Assembly: GCA_051000395.1 (NCBI GenBank)
Contig: JBPCOI010000093.1
Coordinates: 1 to 27,508 of the forward strand
Length of the DNA stretch: 27,508 bases
Source of the DNA: JBPCOI01 sp051000395
GTDB lineage: Bacteria; Actinomycetota; Actinomycetes; Mycobacteriales; Jatrophihabitantaceae
Direction: 5' to 3'
Position numbers and translations under genes: made by a program. The notes below the pieces were generated by a model, which was not told the origin of the DNA, searched no databases, and worked only from the letters and a program-made list of their open reading frames with translations. Shown here one piece after another: positions 10,168-19,178 of the stretch. Numbering within the stretch: position 1 is the first letter of the stretch; each line of letters opens with the position of its first letter.

Positions 10168-10232
10168 ACTTTGACCCCGCAGCTGACGCTGCGGTCGCGG
10201 AAATGCGACGGTTACGGGGTCAGAGTCGGGGG
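10168..10232. repeat. palindromic intergenic element, copy 2
   Basis: The core (10169-10225, 57 bp) starts CTTTGACCCCG and ends CGGGGTCAGAG, with about 17 of 22 outer arm positions pairing, followed by TCGGGGG. It has the same layout as copy 1. It ends 14 bases before the 3' end of the convergent minus-strand gene, mirroring the place of copy 1 next to typA. Confidence 0.7.
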
Positions 10233-10246
10233 ATGGACGGCCCGGG

Positions 10247-10573
10247 TTAGCGGTCGAGCGCGTGCTCCAATTGGGACTTGGTCATCGTCGAGCGGCCCTT
10301 GACGTTCTTCTTCCTCGCCTCGGCGTAGAGCTGGGCCTTCGTGCGGCCGCCCGGACCCGAGCGCGAGCGCAGCCCACCACGGCGCGAGGACGAGATGTCC
10401 GACGTCGAGGTCGTGCTGGCCTGCTTCGCCTCCCCGGCGCGCGCCCGTTCCTTGTTCACGGTGCGCGCCGCGATCTGCTTGGCGAGCTTCTTGCTGCGCC
10501 CGCGCTCCTCCAGGCTCTCCTCGATGTGCTCGTACTGGCGCTCGCGCTTGGCGCTCCATGATTGCTGCGGCAT
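10247..10573 (-). CDS. small basic protein with Rho-N/SAP-like C-terminus
   Basis: The 108-residue protein starts MPQQSWSAKRERQYEHIEES and is very rich in Lys, Arg and Ser. The N-terminal half is a charged helix (about 7-50), and a Ser/Gly/Arg linker follows (about 50-75). The last 33 residues (TKAQLYAEARKKNVKGRSTM, then TKSQLEHALDR) look like the helix-turn-helix Rho N-terminal/SAP-like motif that binds nucleic acid. Similar actinobacterial proteins are often labelled plasmid stabilisation protein, but nothing here is plasmid-like. The ATG at 10573 is chosen because the frame upstream of it only mirrors the 18-bp repeats of the divergent gene. A nucleic-acid-binding role is inference. Confidence 0.8.
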   Translation of the reverse strand: MPQQSWSAKRERQYEHIEESLEERGRSKKLAKQIAARTVNKERARAGEAKQASTTSTSDISSSRRGGLRSRSGPGGRTKAQLYAEARKKNVKGRSTMTKSQLEHALDR

Positions 10574-10614
10574 AAACCGGCGCCTACCCCAGATCCGCGG
10601 CGCACTAACGCGAC

Positions 10615-10620
10615 TACCCT
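10615..10620 (+). promoter_or_regulatory. -10 box of a probable leaderless promoter
   Basis: TACCCT stands 6 bases before the GTG of the aminotransferase gene and no ribosome site is present. This spacing puts the transcription start at or next to the start codon, as in leaderless actinobacterial mRNAs. The same arrangement recurs before mshB, dapD, dapE and the LOG gene. Confidence 0.5.
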
Positions 10621-10626
10621 CGACGC

Positions 10627-11858
<1,232 letters not shown>

Positions 11859-11862
<4 letters not shown>

Positions 11863-12623
11863 GGCTCGCGGCGATCCAGCACGACATCGTCTGGGAGGAC
11901 CCCGTCGCCACCCGCCGGCACGTGGTCCCCCTCATCGCACGGGCGGCGGACGGCGGTGCGCGACTGATCGCGATGCCCGAGATGTTCGCAACCGGCTTCT
12001 CCATGCATCCCGAACGCGTCGCCGAGGACGAGGGCGGCGACACCGAGCAGTTCCTCCTGGAGCAGGCCGCCGAGCACCACGCCTACCTCGTAGCCACGAT
12101 CGCCCAGCGCGGCCGGGACGGACGCTTCCGCAACAACGCCGTTCTGGCGTCCCCCGACGGCACGGTGGCGCGGTACGCCAAGATCCATCCGTTCAGCTTC
12201 GCCGGTGAGCACGAACGCTACGAGGCTGGTGACTCCTACCTGACCGTCGACGTGGACGGCCTGCGGGTCACGCTGTTTGTCTGTTACGACCTGCGCTTCG
12301 CCGACGAGTTCTGGGCCTGCGCACGCGACACCGACCTCTACGTGGTGCCGGCGAACTGGCCCGAGCCCCGGCGCGAGCACTGGCGCACCCTGCTGCGCGC
12401 GCGGGCGATCGAGAACCAGGCCTACGTGGTGGGAGTCAACCGCGTCGGTGCGGTGAAGAACCTCGTCCACGTGGGTGACTCGGTCATCCTGGACCCGCTC
12501 GGCCGCGTCCTCGCCGAGGCCGGTCCGGACGAGACGGTGCTCAGCGCCGAGGTGGACGCGGCGACGGTGGCCGCGGTGCGCCGCGAGTTCCCGTTCCTCG
12601 TCGACCGCCGGACGACCGGATAG
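11859..12623 (+). CDS. nitrilase-superfamily omega-amidase (YafV/Nit2-like)
   Basis: The 254-residue protein has the Glu-Lys-Cys triad of carbon-nitrogen hydrolases: Glu41 in MPEMFATGF, Lys108 in YAKIHPFSF and Cys142 in FVCYDLRF. Details such as FSFAGEHERYEAGD match the YafV/Nit2 branch, which hydrolyses alpha-ketoglutaramate and alpha-ketosuccinamate to keto acid and ammonia. It is cytosolic, with no signal peptide. The ATG overlaps the aminotransferase stop (ATGA), implying coupled synthesis. Together they can deplete amide keto acids formed by transamination with glutamine, making that reaction irreversible. The substrate is inferred from family and neighbour. Confidence 0.88.
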
Positions 12624-12798
12624 GCGTCCGCCCGACCGCCCGAGAGCGCTCGAGCGGAAGCCACGCGCCCGCATCGTCCGTATAAACAGTTGGTCACGAT
12701 CGTCCGTTGCGCTTGCCTCCGGGCCGTGAAGCGACTTGAGTTCGACTTTGGCCTAGGGCAGATCGTCCTGGGACCACGGCACAGGAGGTCACTCACCA
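12624..12798 (+). other. leader region of the peptide transporter operon
   Basis: This 175-base gap carries AGGAGG at about 12783-12788, a strong ribosome site for the binding-protein GTG. ATCGTCCG occurs at 12673-12680 and again at 12699-12706, with TATAAA between them at about 12681. That could be a -10 flanked by operator half-sites, but no matching -35 is visible. A short palindrome-rich stretch around 12640-12656 may end the omega-amidase transcript. Confidence 0.3.
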
Positions 12799-14562
12799 GT
12801 GAGAGTCCACAAAGGCACAGCGCTGATCGCCGGCGCCGCGGCGTTCGCGCTCGCGCTCACCGGCTGCTCCAGCAGCAGCAAGCCCTCGGGCGGCGGTGGC
12901 ACCGGCAGCGGTGGCGGCAGCGCCAACAGCGGCAGTTACCACGGCGCCGGCAGCGGCACGATGATCTGGGGCGAGTCGACCGATTTCCCCGAGAACCTGC
13001 TTCCGCTGATCTCGGCCGGCAATGCGACATCCACCGCGAACCTCGAGGTCCGCGTGCTGGACGGCGCGTACCGGACCACCCCGAAGATCACCTATGAGCA
13101 GGACAACGACCAGATCACCAGCGGCACTTCCTCGATGGTGGGCGGCCAGCAGGTCGTCGACTTCAAGATCAACCCCAAGGCGGTCTGGGGCGACGGACAG
13201 CCGATCACGTCCGCCGACTACATCTTCACCTGGCAGGACCAGAAGTCGACTGACCCGAAGAAGGGCGGCTGTGCCGACCTGCTGAGCGAGACCGGCTTCG
13301 ACCAGATCGCGTCGGCCAAGGCCGTCAGCAGCACGGAAGTGCAGTTCACCTTCATCAAGGGCAAGCCGTTCGCCGACTGGCGTGGCCTGTTCGCCTCGCC
13401 GAGCGGCATCATCTTGTCCAAGCACATCATGGACAAGGGCAGCCCCACCGCGAACTGCGCGTACCTGCACACCGGCTGGCCGACCGCGCAGGGCATCCCG
13501 CTGGGCGCCCAGAACGGCCCGTGGCTGCTGGAGACCAAGAACATCAACGTCGGTTCGAAGACGTTCACGCTGACGCACAACCCGAGGTACTGGGGCAACG
13601 CGCCGAAGCTCGCGCGCTTGGTCGACGCCTACGTCGGTTCCGACTCGAACACCAACGTCAAGGCGCTGCAGAACCAGGAAGTCAACGTCATCTACCCGCA
13701 GCCGCAACTGGACCTGGTGAAGAACCTGCAAGGGTTGGCCAACGTCACCACTCAGATCAGCTTCGGCGTGGCGTACGAGCACCTCGACTTCAACGTCGCC
13801 GACCCGCTGCTCAAGCACAAGGAGATCCGCGAGGCCATCGCGTACGCGGTCGACCGCCCGGCCCTGGTCAACGCCACGGTGGGCAAGTTCAGCGACAAGG
13901 CCAGTGTGCTGGGCAACCGCCTGATCCTGACCAACCAGCCCGGTTACCAGGACCACAGTGGCGCGTACGCGCATCAGGACATCGCGAAGTCCAAGCAGCT
14001 GCTGCAGAGCGTGGGCTGCACGATGGGCTCCGGCGGCGTGTACACCTGCTTCGGCAAGCCGCTGAGCTTCCAGGTGGAGACCACGCAGAACAACCCGCTG
14101 CGTGACCAGACGATCCAGACCATCGCCAGCCAGGTGAAGGCCGCCGGGATCAAGCTCACCGAGTTCGCCAGCCCGGACATCTTCGCCGGGACGGACAAGC
14201 CGCACTCGCTGGTCGCCGAGGGCTTCCAGATCGCCCTGTTCGCCTGGGTCGGCACCCCGTCGATCTCGTCGAACGCCCCGCTGTTCCTGAGCCCCGCCGC
14301 AGGCGGCAAGGGCCAGAACTACACGCAGGGCGGCACGCCGCAGCTCGACACCGCGCTGAACCAGATGTCGACTTCGGCTACCCCGGCGGACGAGGTCAAG
14401 TACGCCAACGTGGCCGACCAGCTCATCTGGGACAACATGTTCACCCTGCCCCTGTATCAGAAGCCGACGCTGCTGGCGTTCGACTCCAACGTCAAGGGCT
14501 TGGCTGACAACGCCACCAGCGCGGGTCCGCTCTGGAACTCGGACACGTTCACGGTGTCCTGA
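12799..14562 (+). CDS. dppA: peptide-type ABC importer, substrate-binding lipoprotein (SBP family 5)
   Basis: The 587-residue protein starts with a lipoprotein signal: a basic head, a hydrophobic stretch and the lipobox LTGC with the lipidated Cys at 23. A Ser/Gly linker (24-50) then tethers the domain to the membrane. The remainder is the family 5 extracellular solute-binding fold of Dpp/Opp/nickel systems. GTG at 12799 has AGGAGG about 10 bases upstream. It heads the transporter operon, and a strong hairpin after it may let it be made in excess of the membrane parts. In M. tuberculosis, LpqW, a family 5-like lipoprotein without a transporter, lies between typA and mshB; this gene occupies the same region. 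The ligand is not predictable. Confidence 0.93.
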   Translation: MRVHKGTALIAGAAAFALALTGCSSSSKPSGGGGTGSGGGSANSGSYHGAGSGTMIWGESTDFPENLLPLISAGNATSTANLEVRVLDGAYRTTPKITYEQDNDQITSGTSSMVGGQQVVDFKINPKAVWGDGQPITSADYIFTWQDQKSTDPKKGGCADLLSETGFDQIASAKAVSSTEVQFTFIKGKPFADWRGLFASPSGIILSKHIMDKGSPTANCAYLHTGWPTAQGIPLGAQNGPWLLETKNINVGSKTFTLTHNPRYWGNAPKLARLVDAYVGSDSNTNVKALQNQEVNVIYPQPQLDLVKNLQGLANVTTQISFGVAYEHLDFNVADPLLKHKEIREAIAYAVDRPALVNATVGKFSDKASVLGNRLILTNQPGYQDHSGAYAHQDIAKSKQLLQSVGCTMGSGGVYTCFGKPLSFQVETTQNNPLRDQTIQTIASQVKAAGIKLTEFASPDIFAGTDKPHSLVAEGFQIALFAWVGTPSISSNAPLFLSPAAGGKGQNYTQGGTPQLDTALNQMSTSATPADEVKYANVADQLIWDNMFTLPLYQKPTLLAFDSNVKGLADNATSAGPLWNSDTFTVS

Positions 14563-14582
14563 GCGCACCACCCAGCCAGAAC

Positions 14583-14621
14583 GGTGCCGGGGCCCGGTCT
14601 CATCGACCGGGTCCCGGCACC
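14583..14621 (+). terminator. 17-bp stem hairpin after the binding-protein gene
   Basis: GGTGCCGGGGCCCGGTC (14583-14599) and GACCGGGTCCCGGCACC (14605-14621) form a 17-bp stem with one G-U pair and a 5-base loop. No U-run follows, as is usual in actinobacteria. Placed between the binding protein and the permeases, it probably attenuates transcription or protects the upstream mRNA. Confidence 0.8.
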
Positions 14622-14737
14622 AGCTACGCGGGGACCGGACCGTCGGGGCGACCCCGCCGAAGGCCGGAACTCGGGCTAGTGTTCCTACTCACGCGGCGCC
14701 ACACTTGACGCGTTGACGACATGGACGAGGTTCTCAC

Positions 14738-15751
14738 GTGCTGACCTACACGATCCGCCGCCTGATCAGCTCCTTCTTCGTGCTGATCGTCGCGTCGATC
14801 ATCGTCTTCTGGTTCGCCGCAGCGAACTACGACCCGCTCAAGCCGTTCCGGTCCCGTAACCCGCAGCCGACGGCGGCGTTCTTCGCGCAGAAGCGTCACG
14901 AGTACCACCTGGACCAGTCGATTCCGGTGCGGTACTGGCACTGGCTGAGCAACCTGGTCCACTTCGACTTCCATCACTGGGCGTTCATCAGCTTCAACTT
15001 CGGGCTGGACGTCAACGGCTCGCCGGTCTCGACGGCGCTGGGCCAGCGGCTGGGAATCACTACCAGGATGATCGTCGGCGCGATCATCTTCGCGGCGATC
15101 CTGGCGATCGTGCTGGGGGTCATCTCGGGCGTGCGGCGCGACAAGGTGTTCGACATCGGCGCCACCATCTTGACCTTCGTCCTCATCGCGCTGCCGACGT
15201 TCTGGTTCGCCGCCGTCCTCAAGGAGGGCGCGGTTCAGGTCAACAAGGCAGCGGGGAGCCAGATCTTCTACACCGTGGGTAACGAGTCCTTCGGGATCAG
15301 CACCTACGGCACTTCGGGAGAGATCTTCAAGGACCAGCTGCTGCACCTGATCCTGCCCACCGTCTCGCTCGGCCTGCTGACCGCCGCCGGCTGGATCCGT
15401 TACCAGCGCGCCTCGACGATCGACGTCCTCGAGGCGGACTACATGCGCCTGGCGCGGGCCAAGGGCGTGCGCAACCGCACAGTGATCCGGCGCCACGGCC
15501 TGCGCAACGCGCTCATCCCGCTGGTCACCGTGATGGCGATCGACATCGGGGCGCTGTTCGGCGGCGCGATCATCACCGAGAAGGTCTATGTCTGGCACGG
15601 CATGGGCGAGTACCTGAACAGCGCACTCGGCGCGGAGGACACCTACGCGGTCGTCGGCTGGGTGATGGTGACAGCCATCTTCGTCGTGGTGTTCAACCTG
15701 CTGGCGGACCTGCTCTACGCGGTCCTGGATCCCCGGATCCGGCTGGCGTGA
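14738..15751 (+). CDS. dppB: peptide-type ABC importer, permease 1 (DppB/OppB-like)
   Basis: The 337-residue membrane protein has an N-terminal segment (about 9-28), a long periplasmic region (30-105) and about five more membrane spans. The cytoplasmic EAA loop (YMRLARAKGVRNRTVIRRHG, 235-254) docks the ATPases. Residues 60-110 contain the DQSIPVRYWHWLSNLVHFDF pattern of the DppB family. GTG at 14738 has GACGAGG at a suitable distance. Between the binding-protein gene and this one lie 175 bases with the hairpin and possibly a weak secondary promoter. It pairs with the next gene to form the membrane channel. Confidence 0.94.
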   Translation: MLTYTIRRLISSFFVLIVASIIVFWFAAANYDPLKPFRSRNPQPTAAFFAQKRHEYHLDQSIPVRYWHWLSNLVHFDFHHWAFISFNFGLDVNGSPVSTALGQRLGITTRMIVGAIIFAAILAIVLGVISGVRRDKVFDIGATILTFVLIALPTFWFAAVLKEGAVQVNKAAGSQIFYTVGNESFGISTYGTSGEIFKDQLLHLILPTVSLGLLTAAGWIRYQRASTIDVLEADYMRLARAKGVRNRTVIRRHGLRNALIPLVTVMAIDIGALFGGAIITEKVYVWHGMGEYLNSALGAEDTYAVVGWVMVTAIFVVVFNLLADLLYAVLDPRIRLA

Positions 15752-15781
15752 CGGGCCGGACATGAGAGGCGGATCGCGATC

Positions 15782-16750
15782 ATGACTTCGCAGCAGTCCG
15801 AGGCCGTCCATCTGATACCCACCGGTGGCCAGACCCCGGCCGGCACGGACACCGAGTTCGCCACCAAGTCCCGCTCGCAGGGGCGCCAGGCGCTGTCCCG
15901 CTACCTGCACAGCCCGGTGGCGATGATCGCCCTCGGGGTGTTCCTGTTCATCGTCCTGTTCTCCTTCATCGCGCCGAACTTCTACCGGTGGAAGTACAAC
16001 GCCATCGACTCCAGGCTCGACAAGCACGGCAACTACATCGCCCTGTCGCTGCACCCCGGCCAGCTCGGACACCCGCTGGGCACCGACGGCACCGGCTTCG
16101 ACCTACTGGCCCAGCTGATGCAAGGCACCCAGCGCGACGTCGTGATCGTGCTGGTCTCCACGTCGCTCACGCTGCTCATCGGGATCGTGATCGGCTCGGT
16201 GTCCGGCTACTTCGGCACCATCGTCGACAACGTGCTGATGCGCTTCGTCGACGTGATGCTCTGCGTGCCGGCGCTCGTGATCCTGATCATCGTGGCCAAC
16301 CAGTACCCCAGCCTCGGCGCAACGGGGCTGGCGGTGCTGCTGGGACTGTTCGGCTGGATGGGTCTGAGCCGCCTGGTGCGCGCGCAGTTCCTGGGCCTGC
16401 GCGAGCGCGAGTTCGTCGAGGCCTCGCACGCGATGGGAGCCAGCAACTTCCGCATCATCTTCCGGCACCTGATCCCGAACTCGTTGAGCTCGATCCTGGT
16501 GTTCGGGACGCTGTTCGCGGCGGTGTCGATCGTTGCCGAGACGTCGCTGACCTACCTGGGCTACGGAGTGCACGCACCCGACACCTCGCTGGGCCTGCTC
16601 GTCTCCAACGGGGTGGACGCGGCCGAGACCCGGCCCTGGCTGTTCTACTTCCCCGGCATCCTGATCCTGATCATCGTGCTCGCGATCAACCTGATCGGCG
16701 AGGGCATCCGCAACGCGTTCGACCCGAGGCACACGCGGGTGCGCGACTGA
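15782..16750 (+). CDS. dppC: peptide-type ABC importer, permease 2 (DppC/OppC-like)
   Basis: The 322-residue protein begins with a hydrophilic cytoplasmic tail of about 45 residues. Next is a first membrane span (47-65), the family landmark HPLGTDGTGFDLLAQL (97-112) and about five more spans. The EAA loop (FVEASHAMGASNFRIIFRHL, 211-230) contacts the ATPase. It forms the channel together with the DppB-like protein. Its stop overlaps the start of the first ATPase by one base (TGATG). Confidence 0.94.
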   Translation: MTSQQSEAVHLIPTGGQTPAGTDTEFATKSRSQGRQALSRYLHSPVAMIALGVFLFIVLFSFIAPNFYRWKYNAIDSRLDKHGNYIALSLHPGQLGHPLGTDGTGFDLLAQLMQGTQRDVVIVLVSTSLTLLIGIVIGSVSGYFGTIVDNVLMRFVDVMLCVPALVILIIVANQYPSLGATGLAVLLGLFGWMGLSRLVRAQFLGLREREFVEASHAMGASNFRIIFRHLIPNSLSSILVFGTLFAAVSIVAETSLTYLGYGVHAPDTSLGLLVSNGVDAAETRPWLFYFPGILILIIVLAINLIGEGIRNAFDPRHTRVRD

Positions 16751-18072
16751 TGAGTGCAGCCAGACCGTCTCCGACACCCGCGGAGGCAGCGTCCGCGACG
16801 CCGCCCACCGCTCATTCCACGCAGGGAGATTTCGCGATCAGTGCCGATCCGGTATTCGAAGTGCCCGTCGCCGACGACGACCTCCTGTTGAGCGTCGAGA
16901 ACCTCGACGTCACCTTCGGTGGCGGCTCCAGCGGCGTGCATGCCGTGCGCGGGGTCAGCTACCAGATCCGCCGCGGCGAGACGCTGGGCATCGTGGGGGA
17001 GTCCGGCTCGGGCAAGTCGGTAACCTCGATGGCGGTCATGGGACTGCTGCCGAAATCGGCCCGCGTCACCGGATCGGTGCGCTTTCGCGGCACGGAACTG
17101 CTGAACACCAAGGACAAGGCGATGTCCGAGATCCGCGGCAAGCGCGTCGCGATGATCTTCCAGGACCCGATGACCTCCCTGGACCCGGTCTTCAAGATCG
17201 GTGCGCAGATCACCGAGACGCTGCGCGTCCACGACAAGGACATGTCCCGCAAGGCGGCGCGCGCGCGCGCCATCGAGCTGCTCAAGATCGTCGGAATTCC
17301 CAATGCCGACGACCGCGTCGACAGCTATCCGCACGAGTTCTCCGGCGGCATGCGTCAGCGCGTCGTCATCGCGATCGCGATGGCCAACGACCCCGACGTG
17401 ATCATCGCCGACGAGCCGACGACTGCGCTGGACGTCACGGTGCAGGCGACGATCCTCGAGGCGATCAAGGCGGCGCAGAAGGAGACCGGCGCTGCGCTGA
17501 TCCTGATCACCCACGATCTGGGCGTCATTGCGGGCATGGCCGACCGGGTGCTGGTCATGTACGCCGGCCGGGCAGTCGAGGTCGGCACCGTCGATGACGT
17601 CTTCTACCGCCCACGGATGCCCTACAGCGTCGGCCTGCTCAACTCGCTGCCGCGCATGGACACCGACGACAAGCTGCGCCTGACGCCGATCATCGGCACG
17701 CCGCCGTCGCTGCAGAGCCTGCCGCCGGGCTGCCCGTTCAGCCCCCGCTGCCCGCTGCACATCCCCGAGTGCAGCGCCGCCGAACCCACCTTGACCGAGG
17801 TGGACGGGCACGACCTGCACCTCGCGGCGTGCATCCGCTCCGACCAGCTCAAGGGCCAAGATCGCTACGAGGCTGGGCAGGTCTTCGAAGCGACGAGCAT
17901 GGATGCCTCGCTGCCCGTCGACTTCATCGGCGACGGGACACCGACTGCGTCCGCCGACACCGGCGAGGCACCGAAGGCCCCGCAGTTGCCGGCCGACCGT
18001 CCCACCTTCACTGACGACGCGGCCGATCCCACGGCCGCGTACCGCGACTCGCAGGATGGGGACCACCGGTGA
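16750..18072 (+). CDS. dppD: peptide-type ABC importer, ATPase 1 (DppD/OppD-like)
   Basis: The 440-residue ATPase has Walker A GESGSGKS (83-90), Q-loop Gln138, signature FSGGMRQR (197-204), Walker B with IIADEP (218-223) and the switch His255. After the core comes the peptide-transporter C-terminal region with the Cys cluster CPFSPRCPLHIPEC, which in some relatives is reported to hold an iron-sulfur cluster. The protein is longer than usual at both ends: about 45 extra N-terminal residues and about 65 acidic, low-complexity C-terminal residues, both probably disordered. ATG at 16750 is coupled to dppC (TGATG). It energises uptake with the next ATPase. Confidence 0.93.
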   Translation: MSAARPSPTPAEAASATPPTAHSTQGDFAISADPVFEVPVADDDLLLSVENLDVTFGGGSSGVHAVRGVSYQIRRGETLGIVGESGSGKSVTSMAVMGLLPKSARVTGSVRFRGTELLNTKDKAMSEIRGKRVAMIFQDPMTSLDPVFKIGAQITETLRVHDKDMSRKAARARAIELLKIVGIPNADDRVDSYPHEFSGGMRQRVVIAIAMANDPDVIIADEPTTALDVTVQATILEAIKAAQKETGAALILITHDLGVIAGMADRVLVMYAGRAVEVGTVDDVFYRPRMPYSVGLLNSLPRMDTDDKLRLTPIIGTPPSLQSLPPGCPFSPRCPLHIPECSAAEPTLTEVDGHDLHLAACIRSDQLKGQDRYEAGQVFEATSMDASLPVDFIGDGTPTASADTGEAPKAPQLPADRPTFTDDAADPTAAYRDSQDGDHR

Positions 18073-18113
18073 GCACCCCTAGTGGCACGTTCTCGTGCGG
18101 AGTCCGCGCATGA
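18069..18113 (+). other. 14-codon bridging ORF between the two importer ATPases
   Basis: A GTG at 18069 overlaps the dppD stop (GTGA), reads 14 codons (MSTPSGTFSCGVRA) and stops at TGA 18111-18113, overlapping the dppF ATG (ATGA). It could carry ribosomes across the gap and couple dppD to dppF. Alternatively it is the former N-terminus of dppF cut off by a frameshift. No peptide function is claimed. Confidence 0.35.
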
Positions 18114-19168
18114 CGACCTCCGTGACGCTCGACAAGAGCGCGTCGGCAGCGAAGACGGGCGACCCGGTGCTGAAAGTTACCGACCTGCGGAAGTACTTCC
18201 CGATCCGCAGCCGCCTGCTCAAGCGCACCGTGGGCAACGTGCAGGCTGTCGACGGGGTGTCGTTCGAGGTGTATCCCAGCGAGGCGCTCGGCCTGGTCGG
18301 GGAGTCCGGCTGCGGCAAGTCGACGACCGGGCGCGCCATCCTCAACCTGCAGCCGGCTACCGGCGGCAGTGTGGTGTTCGAGGGACGCGAGCTGGTCGGG
18401 CTCTCGCGCGGCAAGATGCGCCCGATCCGGCGCAATATCCAGCTCGTGTTCCAGGATCCCTACGCCTCGCTCGACCCCCGCATGCAGGTGCAGAAGATCA
18501 TCGCTGAGCCGTTGGTGATCCACAAGGTCGTCGGCGGCGACGCGCTGCGCACCCGGGTTGCGGAGCTGATGTCGCTCGTCGGCCTCAATCCGGAGCACGC
18601 CACCCGGTACCCGCACGAGTTCTCCGGCGGCCAGCGCCAGCGCATCGGCATCGCGCGGGCGCTGGCACTCGAGCCGCGCATGCTGATCCTGGACGAGCCG
18701 GTCTCCGCGCTGGACGTCTCGATCCAGGCCGGCGTCATCAACCTGCTCGACGACCTGCGCAGCGAACTCGGCCTCAGCTACGTGTTCATCGCCCACGACC
18801 TGTCGGTGGTGCGCCACATCTCCGACCGCGTCGCCGTGATGTACCTCGGCAAGATCGTCGAGACGGCACCGACGCTAGAGCTGTTCAAGCGCCCGGCGCA
18901 CCCGTACACGCAGGCGCTGCTGTCGGCGATCCCGCTGCCCGACCCGCACCGCGAGCGCGACCGGCGGCGCACCCTGCTCGAAGGCGACCTGCCGAGCCCG
19001 GCCAACCCGCCGTCGGGCTGCCGCTTCCGCACCCGCTGCCCGAAGTTCGCCAACGAGCTGAGCGAGGACCAGCAGGCCAAGTGCGTCAACGAGGAGCCGC
19101 TCGCCGAGGTCCGCGACATCGGGCACCCGACCGCCTGCCACTACGCGGCGGTGCAGAGCGTCCTCTAA
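18110..19168 (+). CDS. dppF: peptide-type ABC importer, ATPase 2 (DppF/OppF-like)
   Basis: The 352-residue ATPase has Walker A GESGCGKS (64-71), Q-loop Gln115, signature FSGGQRQR (171-178), Walker B with LILDEP (192-197) and the switch His229. The C-terminal peptide-transporter region carries GCRFRTRCP and further Cys residues. ATG at 18110 is chosen because GGAG lies 7 bases upstream and the bridging ORF ends on it; an in-frame GTG at 18095 is less likely. It forms the heterodimeric motor with the DppD-like protein and completes a five-gene importer in one operon. The stop codon lies inside the -10 box proposed for mshB. Confidence 0.94.
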   Translation: MTTSVTLDKSASAAKTGDPVLKVTDLRKYFPIRSRLLKRTVGNVQAVDGVSFEVYPSEALGLVGESGCGKSTTGRAILNLQPATGGSVVFEGRELVGLSRGKMRPIRRNIQLVFQDPYASLDPRMQVQKIIAEPLVIHKVVGGDALRTRVAELMSLVGLNPEHATRYPHEFSGGQRQRIGIARALALEPRMLILDEPVSALDVSIQAGVINLLDDLRSELGLSYVFIAHDLSVVRHISDRVAVMYLGKIVETAPTLELFKRPAHPYTQALLSAIPLPDPHRERDRRRTLLEGDLPSPANPPSGCRFRTRCPKFANELSEDQQAKCVNEEPLAEVRDIGHPTACHYAAVQSVL

Positions 19169-19171
19169 CGT
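19166..19171 (+). promoter_or_regulatory. -10 box of a probable leaderless mshB promoter
   Basis: TAACGT spans the TAA stop of the dppF gene and lies 7 bases before the mshB GTG, which has no ribosome site. This fits a leaderless transcript starting at mshB, independent of the transporter operon. Confidence 0.45.
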
Positions 19172-19178
19172 CGCAGCC

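Noticed and set aside
10247..10573. The 108-aa gene as sign of a plasmid or toxin-antitoxin module.
   Set aside because: No partner toxin, partition or replication gene is present and the neighbours are core chromosomal genes.
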